This document shows, piece by piece, positions 31,417 through 38,273 of a DNA stretch of 38,273 nucleotides. This DNA is from Bordetella parapertussis (GTDB taxonomy: Bacteria > Pseudomonadota > Gammaproteobacteria > Burkholderiales > SG8-41). Numbering within the stretch: position 1 is the stretch's first letter; the number at the start of each line of letters is the position of its first letter. The notes beneath the pieces are model-generated. The model saw only the letters and a list, made by a program, of their open reading frames with translations. It had not been told where the DNA came from and ran no database searches. Both the position numbers and the translations under genes were made by a program. The DNA is taken from NCBI GenBank assembly GCA_945901405.1, contig CAMDLH010000041.1, positions 1-38,273 of the forward strand, given 5' to 3'.

Positions 31417-32409
31417 ATGAACAAAACCATGCTGGCTGGGGCGCGGGATGCGCGCGCGATTGCACTCACGACTGGATTGCTGTTTGGGTTGTACAACACC
31501 GGCCCGGCGGCTCAGGGCTACCCGGCGAAGCCGATGCGCGTGGTTAATCTGGCGGCGGGTTCGCTCAATGATTCTGTCTCACGCCTCGTCTTCGCCCGCG
31601 TCTCCGAGGCCCTGGGGCAGCAGTTTATCGTTGACAGCCGTCCCGGCGCCGGCGGCAACATCGCCGCGGCATTTGTCGCCAAATCGCCCGCGGATGGCTA
31701 TACGCTATTCCTCACGGGGCAGAACGTACTCGTGATCAATCCGTTTCTGTATGCCAATCCCGGCTTCGATCCGCTGCGTGATTTCGAGCCAGTTTCGATG
31801 GTGGCGAAAATTAGTGAAGTGCTGATCGCGCATCCATCCCTTGGCGCGAAATCGCTCGGGGACTTCGTGCGCCTGGCGCAGGCGCGGCCCGGTCAGATCA
31901 ACTACGCGAGCGCGGGCAATGGCCATCCCCAGCACCTGTTTATGGAGTTGCTTCAGCGCAAGGCCGCGATCAAGCTCTCGCACGTGCCGTATAAAGGCCC
32001 GCCGCAAGCGGTGCTGGCCGTGGTCGGCGGCGAGGCCAGCGTCATGAGCGTGGGCATAGGTCTGGCGCGCCCGCACATCGCCAGCGGCAAGCTTGTTGCG
32101 CTCGCGCGAACGGGCCATCTCGCGGCCGATACGTTACCGGGCGTTCCGGCGCTCACCGCATCGTACCCTGGCACCGAATACGTGCCGTGGCAGGCAACGT
32201 ACGCGCCCAAGGGCGTTGCGGGGGAGATCGTGACCAGACTCAACGCCGCCATCGGCCGCGCGCTTGCCGCACCTGAGGTGGTATCGCGGCTGAAAGAACT
32301 CGACGTGACCCCGGTACACAGTACGCCCGCCGAGCTCGACAAAACCGTGCGCGCGGACATGGCTGTCAACCGTGAACTGGTGAAGAGCATCGGACTGAAG
32401 CTCGACTAA
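31417..32409 (+). CDS. TTT family (Bug) periplasmic receptor
   Basis: 330-residue receptor. Signal region M-N-K-T-M-L-A-G-A-R-D-A-R-A-I-A-L-T-T-G then a hydrophobic stretch to P-A-A-Q-G-Y-P. The ligand loop is atypical: N-L-A-A-G-S-L-N-D. V-D-S-R-P-G-A-G-G, S-P-A-D-G-Y-T and H-V-P-Y-K-G-P-P follow. GAGGA is 6 nt before the ATG at 31417. The frame is open back to 30958 through the VOC gene, which is a shadow. Divergent from the VOC pair across 141 bp. Confidence 0.92.
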   Translation: MNKTMLAGARDARAIALTTGLLFGLYNTGPAAQGYPAKPMRVVNLAAGSLNDSVSRLVFARVSEALGQQFIVDSRPGAGGNIAAAFVAKSPADGYTLFLTGQNVLVINPFLYANPGFDPLRDFEPVSMVAKISEVLIAHPSLGAKSLGDFVRLAQARPGQINYASAGNGHPQHLFMELLQRKAAIKLSHVPYKGPPQAVLAVVGGEASVMSVGIGLARPHIASGKLVALARTGHLAADTLPGVPALTASYPGTEYVPWQATYAPKGVAGEIVTRLNAAIGRALAAPEVVSRLKELDVTPVHSTPAELDKTVRADMAVNRELVKSIGLKLD

Positions 32410-32491
32410 ACGCGAGCGCGGCCGTGTTCCGGGCGCTTATGCGCTATAGTGTTTACTGCAGCAGCGATAATCCTTAAACAGGAGGTGACAC

Positions 32492-33052
32492 ATGGCAATC
32501 ATGGGACTCGGCCACTTCGGATACTTCGTCAGGGACCTGGAAGTCATGAAGGACTTCTGGGGAAACTTCATGGGCATGACGCTCACCAAGAGCAGCGAGG
32601 GCACCGCGTTCTACAGCGCCGACCCGCACGGCGTGGATCACGAAATTGCAATCATGCAGGGACGTGAAGATACGGATGACGCACCGCTGATCCAGCAGTT
32701 ATCGTTAAGAGTCGAATCGCTGGACAACGTGCGGGATTTCAAACGCCGCGCCATCGAGAAGGGCTACAAGATCGACCGGCTGGTGACGCATGCCAGCGCC
32801 ATCGGGCTTTATTTTCGCGACCCCGAAGGCAATCGCGTGGAGACGTTCTGGCTGACCGGCCTCACGTCGTGGGCGATCATCAGCGTGCCCATCGACATCG
32901 ACCGCCCCGACGAAGAAGTGATGGCGGACGTGCGCCGCGTGTGGGAAGTCTGCAAGCGTGTCGAGATGGGTGTTACGCCAGCGGGTGAGCTGAAAGATGC
33001 AATCCGCAAACTGCGTGTAGGGCAGTCCGCCGAATCGGCGGTTGCTGCTTAA
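32492..33052 (+). CDS. VOC-fold protein (3), altered metal site
   Basis: 186 residues. His8 (G-L-G-H-F-G-Y-F-V) and Glu117 (D-P-E-G-N-R-V-E-T-F) match metal ligands, but the central G-L-N-H-x-A-x-R-V block reads I-Q-Q-L-S-L-R-V, so the middle His is replaced by Gln69. A C-terminal helical extension of ~60 residues (P-D-E-E-V-M-A-D-V-R-R-V-W) follows the domain. The start has an ideal AGGAGGTGA 5 nt upstream, the strongest ribosome binding site in the window. It lies 82 bp after the Bug gene, on the same strand. Confidence 0.85.
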   Translation: MAIMGLGHFGYFVRDLEVMKDFWGNFMGMTLTKSSEGTAFYSADPHGVDHEIAIMQGREDTDDAPLIQQLSLRVESLDNVRDFKRRAIEKGYKIDRLVTHASAIGLYFRDPEGNRVETFWLTGLTSWAIISVPIDIDRPDEEVMADVRRVWEVCKRVEMGVTPAGELKDAIRKLRVGQSAESAVAA

Positions 33053-33090
33053 GCGCTGTTAGTGAATAACAAATAACCTTTTAAAAACAA

Positions 33091-33582
33091 TTACTTACCC
33101 CGTATCGCCACCAGCAGTGCCGTGGTCGAACGTTGATGCATGAACGGTATCGAATGCACGCTGCCACCCCACGATTGCACTTCGCGCGAGCCGACAATTG
33201 ACTCTGGTTTCCAGTCGCCGCCTTTGACCAGCACGCCGGGGCGCAGTGTGTTGATGAGACCGAGCGGCGTGTCTTCGTCGAACCAGGTTACGAGGTCAAC
33301 AACTTCGAGCGCCGCGATGACGGCGGCGCGGTCTTCGAGTTGGTTGATGGGGCGGTCATCGCCTTTGCCGAGGCGCTTGACCGAGGCGTCGGTGTTCAGA
33401 GCGACGATGAGGCTCGCGCCCAGCGCGCGCGCCTGCGCGAGATAGGTAACGTGGCCGCGGTGCAGGATGTCGAACACACCGTTGGTGAACACCAGCGGCT
33501 TTACCATCGCGCTTGCGGCGGCAACTACCGCGCCGGGCGCGCAAATCTTGCGCTCAAATGCCGACACCGCGTACTCGGACAC
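33091..33582 (-). CDS. rfaE2: D-glycero-beta-D-manno-heptose 1-phosphate adenylyltransferase
   Basis: Adenylyltransferase step of ADP-heptose synthesis for the LPS core; 163 residues, corresponding to the C-terminal half of E. coli Hld[14 protein letters not shown] contains the HxGH motif, V-K-G-G-D-W is conserved and the C-terminal Q-R-S-T-T-A-L-L replaces I-S-S-T. The start is GTG at 33582 with the family-like N-terminus F-E-R-K-I-C-A-P-G. It is the last gene of a five-gene leftward operon, 5 bp after the BON gene. Confidence 0.95.
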   Translation of the reverse strand: MSEYAVSAFERKICAPGAVVAAASAMVKPLVFTNGVFDILHRGHVTYLAQARALGASLIVALNTDASVKRLGKGDDRPINQLEDRAAVIAALEVVDLVTWFDEDTPLGLINTLRPGVLVKGGDWKPESIVGSREVQSWGGSVHSIPFMHQRSTTALLVAIRGK

Positions 33583-33587
33583 GCGTG

Positions 33588-34156
33588 TCAGTCGAGATAC
33601 TCGAACACGCGCACGACTTTTTGTACGCCGCCGGTGGTGCTGGCGATCTTCGAAGCTTCGTCGGCCTCCGCGCGCTTGACCAGCCCCAGCAGGTAGACCA
33701 CGTTGCTTTCGGTGACGACTTTGACTTGCAGCGGGTTAAAGCGCTGGGCGTCGACAAAGCGCGCTTTTACCTTGGAGGTGATGAAGGAATCGTTAGAGCG
33801 CGCGGTGAGAGAACTATTGCCCGCGACTTGTAGCTCGTTGATCACGCCGCGCACGTTTTCGACGCCGCGTGCGATGCGCTCGGCTTCTTCTCTTGCGCCG
33901 GCGCTGGCCACCTCGCCGGTGAGCAGCACGATGCGGTTGTAGCTGGTGACGTTGACATGCGAGTTGCTCAACTTGTCGTTGATCCGGCTCGAGGCCTTGA
34001 ATTCGATACCCTGATCTTCGGTGATAGTGCCGACGGTGCGCCGGTCTTCATGCATGATCACGCCGGTTGCGGCCCCCCCAACCAATGCGGCCACGCAGCC
34101 GTGCAACAGCGGCATTGCCAGTAACAGCGGTAACAGCCAGATTCGTTTGTTTTGCA

Positions 34157-34157
<1 letters not shown>
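33588..34157 (-). CDS. BON-domain outer-membrane lipoprotein (DolP/YraP-like)
   Basis: 189 residues, close to E. coli DolP (191). Lipobox M-P-L-L-H-G-C gives lipidated Cys21. Two BON domains: about 48-115 ([25 protein letters not shown]) and 125-189 (I-T-S-K-V-K-A-R-F...N-V-V-Y-L-L-G-L-V). The family supports outer-membrane integrity and binds anionic phospholipid. The ATG at 34157 overlaps the stop of the SIS gene (TAATG), as in a coupled operon. Longer frames upstream are within the SIS gene. Confidence 0.9.
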
Positions 34158-34798
<641 letters not shown>

Positions 34799-35140
34799 CT
34801 ACGAAGCCGCGAATGCGTCACGCAGCCATTCGATCTTGCCCGATGCGCCGATCAGTATCGCGTCAAAGCGGCACGGCGGCGGGCGCGCGTTGCCGGTGAG
34901 GTAAGCGAGCGCGGTGCGGGTGAGCTTTTTCTGCTTGGCGGTGGTGATGCTGGCCGCCGCACCGCCGAAGGCCTCGGATTTGCGTTCGCGTACCTCGACG
35001 AATACCAGTGCCTCGCCGTCGCGCGCGATCAGGTCGATCTCGCCGAAGCGGCTGCGGTAATTGCGCTCCACGATGCGCAGCCTCTTGCGCTCGAGGAATG
35101 CGGCGGCCAGTTTTTCAGCCTCTTGGCCGCGGGTGTTCAT
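34799..35140 (-). CDS. yraN: YraN family (UPF0102) endonuclease-like protein
   Basis: 113 residues. N-terminus N-T-R-G-Q-E-A-E-K-L-A-A-A-F-L. The nuclease-like core is N-Y-R-S-R-F-G-E-I-D-L-I-A-R-D-G...L-V-F-V-E-V-R-E-R, a PD-(D/E)xK-type pattern with E-I-D-L and V-F-V-E-V-R. In-vivo function is not established to my knowledge. The ATG overlaps the stop of the LpoA-like gene (TAATG), indicating translational coupling. Confidence 0.93.
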   Translation of the reverse strand: MNTRGQEAEKLAAAFLERKRLRIVERNYRSRFGEIDLIARDGEALVFVEVRERKSEAFGGAAASITTAKQKKLTRTALAYLTGNARPPPCRFDAILIGASGKIEWLRDAFAAS

Positions 35141-36294
35141 TACTTCAACGGCCCTCTAGCCGGCGGGGCCGGCGGCGCGGGCGCGGCGGGCGCAGGTGGG
35201 GCAGGCGGCGGGCCGATCTGCGGCGCGGGCGCCTCGGCGATGCGCGCGCTCACGAGTTCGCGTGCGAAAAACCGGTCGCGCCCCTGCGTGAGTTTGCCGG
35301 TGACGCCATCTATCGTGATATCGCCCTGGCGCGCCAGCAGCGCTTCGCTGATACGCCAGGCGTCGATGCCCAGCGCATACATCCGATCAAGATCGGCATC
35401 TCCGCCAAAATCGGGGCGCGGGTAGACCATTACCGCCGGGTGATCCGGCTGCACCAGCCACGGCATGTCCACGAAGCGTATGCCCGCCAGTTCGAGCGCC
35501 GCCGCCGGGTTGGCGTCACCGGTGTAAACCTGCGAGGTGGCGTAGACCGCAAGCGGATGCAGATACCCACGCACGCTGCGCGCGCGCCGCGCGTCGAGCG
35601 CGAGAAACACCATGTCGGCGAGTTTTAAATCCACCGCTTCCTTCAAGCGCTTCAATTCGCCGGGGCTGGTGTTATGCGCGAACTCGGCGACTAATTTGCC
35701 GCCAATCTTGGAGAATTCGTCGTTGAACGCCTGTTGCACGCGCTTTAATATCGGCGTGTCGGCGTACACCGTGTAGGCGTTGCGGCGTCCTTCGCGCCAC
35801 GCCAGACGCGCCACCTGCCGCGCCTCGTTTTCGATTTGCAGGCTGATCACATACAGATTGGTGCGATTCGGTATGTTGCCTTCGGGCACATTGAGCGCCA
35901 GCGTGGGCACCGCCACGTCGCTCGCCGCCACCGCCGACACCGCGCCGCGCAGCATAGGCCCCACCACCAGCCGCGCGCCGGTTTGCAGCGCCTGCTGATA
36001 ATGCGCAACCGCCTGCTTCGGGTCGTCGCCCACGGCATAGACACGAATCATCAGCTTTTGCGTGCCGCGCCCTTGCGCCGCCGCGAGAAATCCGTCGCGC
36101 AGCGCTTCGGCGTGGCGCCGGTACAGACTGGAATCAACCGGCAACAACAGCGCGATATGCGGTGCATCGACGCCGAGCGGTGTTTGTGCACGCGCCGCGG
36201 GGCCGGTCAGCACACTGGCCAGAACGCAGAGCGCGCCGTATAGTAGGGCGGCCCACCCCGCCGGGTTCAAGCGAGAAAACGTCCCGTACTTCAT
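35140..36294 (-). CDS. LpoA-like periplasmic penicillin-binding-protein activator (short form)
   Basis: 384 residues against about 678 in E. coli LpoA: it has the periplasmic-binding-protein-like half (H-I-A-L-L-L-P-V-D-S...A-L-R-D-G-F-L-A-A-A, V-V-G-P-M-L-R-G-A-V) but no N-terminal TPR domain. Signal peptide residues 1-36 end A-R-A-Q. There is no convincing lipobox, so it may be soluble in the periplasm. The last ~30 residues are Pro/Ala-rich. By analogy it may regulate peptidoglycan synthesis, but this short form is less certain. The start at 36294 is only 9 bp from the divergent rsmI start and lacks a Shine-Dalgarno sequence. Confidence 0.82.
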   Translation of the reverse strand: MKYGTFSRLNPAGWAALLYGALCVLASVLTGPAARAQTPLGVDAPHIALLLPVDSSLYRRHAEALRDGFLAAAQGRGTQKLMIRVYAVGDDPKQAVAHYQQALQTGARLVVGPMLRGAVSAVAASDVAVPTLALNVPEGNIPNRTNLYVISLQIENEARQVARLAWREGRRNAYTVYADTPILKRVQQAFNDEFSKIGGKLVAEFAHNTSPGELKRLKEAVDLKLADMVFLALDARRARSVRGYLHPLAVYATSQVYTGDANPAAALELAGIRFVDMPWLVQPDHPAVMVYPRPDFGGDADLDRMYALGIDAWRISEALLARQGDITIDGVTGKLTQGRDRFFARELVSARIAEAPAPQIGPPPAPPAPAAPAPPAPPARGPLK

Positions 36295-36303
36295 GACTGG
36301 CCC

Positions 36304-37164
36304 ATGCGCGAATCAAAGTCAACATTATATGTAGTGGCGACGCCAATTGGTAATCTCGGTGATATCAGCACGCGCGCCGCGCAAGTGCTGCGCGAGGCGG
36401 GCGCGGTTGCCGCCGAAGACACGCGCGTCACGCGCCGCCTGCTCGATCATCTGGGCATTACGGTGCGCATGATCGCGCTGCACGAACACAACGAGGAACG
36501 CGCGGCGCGCGAGGTGCTCGATATTCTCGCCACGGGTGCCAACGTGGCGCTGGTGAGCGACGCGGGCACGCCCGCGATCTCCGACCCCGGCGCGCGCGTG
36601 GCGGCACTGGCGCGCGAGGCGGGCTACACGGTGAGCCCGCTTCCCGGCGCGAATGCAGCCGCTGCCGCGGTATCGGTGAGCGGATTTGCCGCGCCGCATT
36701 TTTTGTTCTATGGATTTTTGCCCGCACGCGGCGGCGCGCGGCGCACGGCGTTGGCGGAACTCGCCACGTTGCCATACACGCTGGTGTTCTACGAAGCGCC
36801 GCATCGCGTGGTGGAAAGTGTCGCCGATCTCGCGGCGGCGTTCGGCGCAGGGCGGCGCATGCTGATCGCACGCGAATTGACCAAATTGTTTGAAGAAACC
36901 CACGTCTGCGCGCTGGGCGAGGCCGAGGCGTGGTTTGCGGCGGATGCCAATCGCCTCAAGGGTGAATTCGTGTTGGTGATAGAGGGCGTAACCGAAGCCA
37001 AACCCGAGGCGGTTGATGCGGATAAGACACTGGTGGCGTTGCTCGATGAATTGCCGTTGAAGCAGGCGGTGGCGCTGGCGGTGAAAATCACCGGCGGTAG
37101 CCGCAATGTGTTGTATGAACGGGCGCTGGTTTTAAAGCGTGAAGGGTGCATGCGTGAAGGGTAA
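36304..37164 (+). CDS. rsmI: 16S rRNA (cytidine1402-2'-O)-methyltransferase
   Basis: Methylates the 2'-O of C1402 in the decoding centre of 16S rRNA. 286 residues, full length. Tetrapyrrole-methylase fold: [11 protein letters not shown] at about 11-21, [24 protein letters not shown] and P-L-P-G-A-N-A. Divergent from the LpoA-like operon, the common proteobacterial arrangement. The final codons contain two copies of CGTGAAGGGT, inverted relative to the heptamer array just downstream. Confidence 0.96.
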   Translation: MRESKSTLYVVATPIGNLGDISTRAAQVLREAGAVAAEDTRVTRRLLDHLGITVRMIALHEHNEERAAREVLDILATGANVALVSDAGTPAISDPGARVAALAREAGYTVSPLPGANAAAAAVSVSGFAAPHFLFYGFLPARGGARRTALAELATLPYTLVFYEAPHRVVESVADLAAAFGAGRRMLIARELTKLFEETHVCALGEAEAWFAADANRLKGEFVLVIEGVTEAKPEAVDADKTLVALLDELPLKQAVALAVKITGGSRNVLYERALVLKREGCMREG

Positions 37165-37242
37165 CCCCGGTCCGCGGCATGCGACGTTTCGTTCTTCACC
37201 CTTCACCCTTCACCCTTCACCCTTCACCCTTCACGTTTCACC
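37138..37242. repeat. TTCACCC heptamer array and inverted units in the rsmI 3' end
   Basis: Five perfect TTCACCC units plus a partial one run from 37195 to 37234, followed by a degenerate TTTCACC. CGTGAAGGGT occurs at 37138-37147 and 37153-37162, the exact complement of ACCCTTCACG at the array end, so the rsmI transcript could fold into a long hairpin. The array lies 24-71 bp before pyrC and may vary in copy number by slippage. Confidence 0.85.
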
Positions 37243-37265
37243 ACACACCGATTACCATTCGATCC

Positions 37266-38273
37266 ATGACTAACACGATAACCCTCACCCGCCCCGACGA
37301 CTGGCATTTGCATCTGCGCGACGGGGACTACCTGCGCGCTGTGCTGCCTGATACGGCGAAACGGTTTGCGCGTGCGATCATAATGCCCAATCTCAGGCCG
37401 CCGGTGGTTACCACTGCGCTGGCGCTGGCTTATCGCGAACGTATTCTTGCCGCACTGCCGTCGGGCATGGGGTTCGAGCCGCTGATGACTTTATATCTGA
37501 CCGACAACACCGATCCCAACGAGATCGCGCGCGCGAAACAAAGCGGCGCGGTGCACGCGGTGAAGTACTACCCGGCTGGCGCGACCACCAATTCCGATTC
37601 GGGCGTGACCGATCTTGCGCGCTGCGCGGGCGTGCTGGAGGCGATGCAGAACGCGGGCATGCCGCTGTTGGTGCATGGCGAAGTCACGGACAGCACGGTT
37701 GATTTGTTCGACCGCGAGCGGGTGTTCGTCGAGCGCGTGTTGACGCCGCTGATCCAGCGTTATCCGCGCCTGAAGGTGGTAGTTGAACATATCACCACGC
37801 GCGAGGCGGCGTGTTTTGTCATGGATGCGCCGCCGCACATCGCCGCCACCATCACCGCGCATCATCTGCTGTACAACCGCAATGCCATCTTTACCGGCGG
37901 CATTCGTCCGCATTACTACTGCTTGCCGGTGTTAAAACGCGAAATTCATCGCGAGGCGCTGGTTGCTGCCGCAATCAGCGGCAACGCAAAGTTTTTTCTC
38001 GGCACCGACAGTGCGCCGCACGCGACGCACACCAAGGAAGCCGATTGCGGTTGCGCCGGTTGCTACACCGCGCACGCGGGCATCGAACTTTATGCCGAGG
38101 CATTCGAGGCCGCAGGAGCGCTCGACAAGCTCGAAGGGTTTGCGAGTTTTTTCGGGCCGGATTTCTACGGCCTGCCGCGCAATCGTGAAACTATCAAGTT
38201 AAAGCGCGAAGCGTGGCGTGCACCAGATACCTTGCCGTACGGCGGCGATAAGTTGACGCCGCTGCGTGGCGGA
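37266..38273 (+). CDS. pyrC: Dihydroorotase, 3' end cut by window edge
   Basis: Zinc enzyme of pyrimidine synthesis that closes carbamoyl-aspartate to dihydroorotate. 336 codons are visible and open to the right edge; E. coli PyrC has 348 residues, so perhaps ten are missing. Motifs are [10 protein letters not shown] near residue 11 (metal His pair), the carboxylated Lys in [19 protein letters not shown] and G-T-D-S-A-P-H. This is the short class II PyrC. No Shine-Dalgarno sequence is visible before the ATG; the heptamer array lies directly upstream. Confidence 0.97.
   Translation, partial: MTNTITLTRPDDWHLHLRDGDYLRAVLPDTAKRFARAIIMPNLRPPVVTTALALAYRERILAALPSGMGFEPLMTLYLTDNTDPNEIARAKQSGAVHAVKYYPAGATTNSDSGVTDLARCAGVLEAMQNAGMPLLVHGEVTDSTVDLFDRERVFVERVLTPLIQRYPRLKVVVEHITTREAACFVMDAPPHIAATITAHHLLYNRNAIFTGGIRPHYYCLPVLKREIHREALVAAAISGNAKFFLGTDSAPHATHTKEADCGCAGCYTAHAGIELYAEAFEAAGALDKLEGFASFFGPDFYGLPRNRETIKLKREAWRAPDTLPYGGDKLTPLRGG

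Noticed and set aside
37195..37242. CRISPR-like array
   Set aside because: Units are 7 bp and contiguous without spacers; this is a simple tandem repeat.

Overview
The window looks like chromosomal DNA of a GC-rich betaproteobacterium, most likely Burkholderiales or a relative. Three things support this. There are eight orphan Bug/TctC-type tripartite tricarboxylate transporter (TTT) receptors. The housekeeping set is typical (glnS, birA, coaX, SPOR protein, rfaE2, BON lipoprotein, SIS isomerase, yraN, LpoA-like protein, rsmI, pyrC). Small palindromic repeats are abundant. No tRNA, rRNA or CRISPR array was seen. The identification comes from motif reading only; no search was run.

Layout. 1-2.4 kb: 3'-complete Bug receptor, SRAP protein, higBA toxin-antitoxin pair with a palindromic operator candidate. 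2.5-5.1 kb: divergent FMN alpha-hydroxy-acid oxidase and FAD aromatic hydroxylase. 5.1-8.3 kb: leftward run of peptidase E-like gene, glnS, a small nucleotidyltransferase and a 75-residue partner protein. 8.4-11.5 kb: three Bug receptors. 11.6-16.7 kb: methyltransferase, then a rightward catabolic-looking cluster of aconitase-type dehydratase (large and small subunit), HMG-CoA-lyase-like enzyme and class III CoA-transferase. 16.9-19.3 kb: a CinA-like/adenylyltransferase two-domain protein and a TPR protein. 19.7-24 kb: two divergent Bug receptors and an MhpA-like FAD monooxygenase. 24.06-26.85 kb: a decayed restriction/defence-like fragment bounded by a 150-bp direct repeat of the birA 5' end. 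26.8-29.2 kb: birA, coaX, SPOR gene. 29.2-33.1 kb: two Bug receptors and three VOC-fold genes. 33.1-36.3 kb: leftward envelope operon. 36.3 kb to the end: rsmI and 3'-incomplete pyrC.

How the genes fit together. Bug receptors probably capture organic acids in the periplasm. They are interspersed with oxidases, ring hydroxylases, VOC dioxygenase-fold proteins and a dehydratase/lyase/CoA-transferase cluster, which suggests scavenging of hydroxy acids and aromatic compounds. No TctA/TctB membrane subunits are present, so the receptors must use transporters encoded elsewhere or act as sensors.

The most interesting structure is the interval 24,063-26,852. The first ~30 codons of birA and its upstream sequence are duplicated around a scar holding the C-terminus of an MmeI-like DNA methyltransferase, a frameshifted AlbA_2/RecG-like ATPase, a tandem decamer, an AT-rich patch, a membrane-protein tail and the N-terminal part of a helicase with a nonsense codon. 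The second notable item is the CinA-like/adenylyltransferase protein, whose CinA-like half appears to lack the expected catalytic residues.
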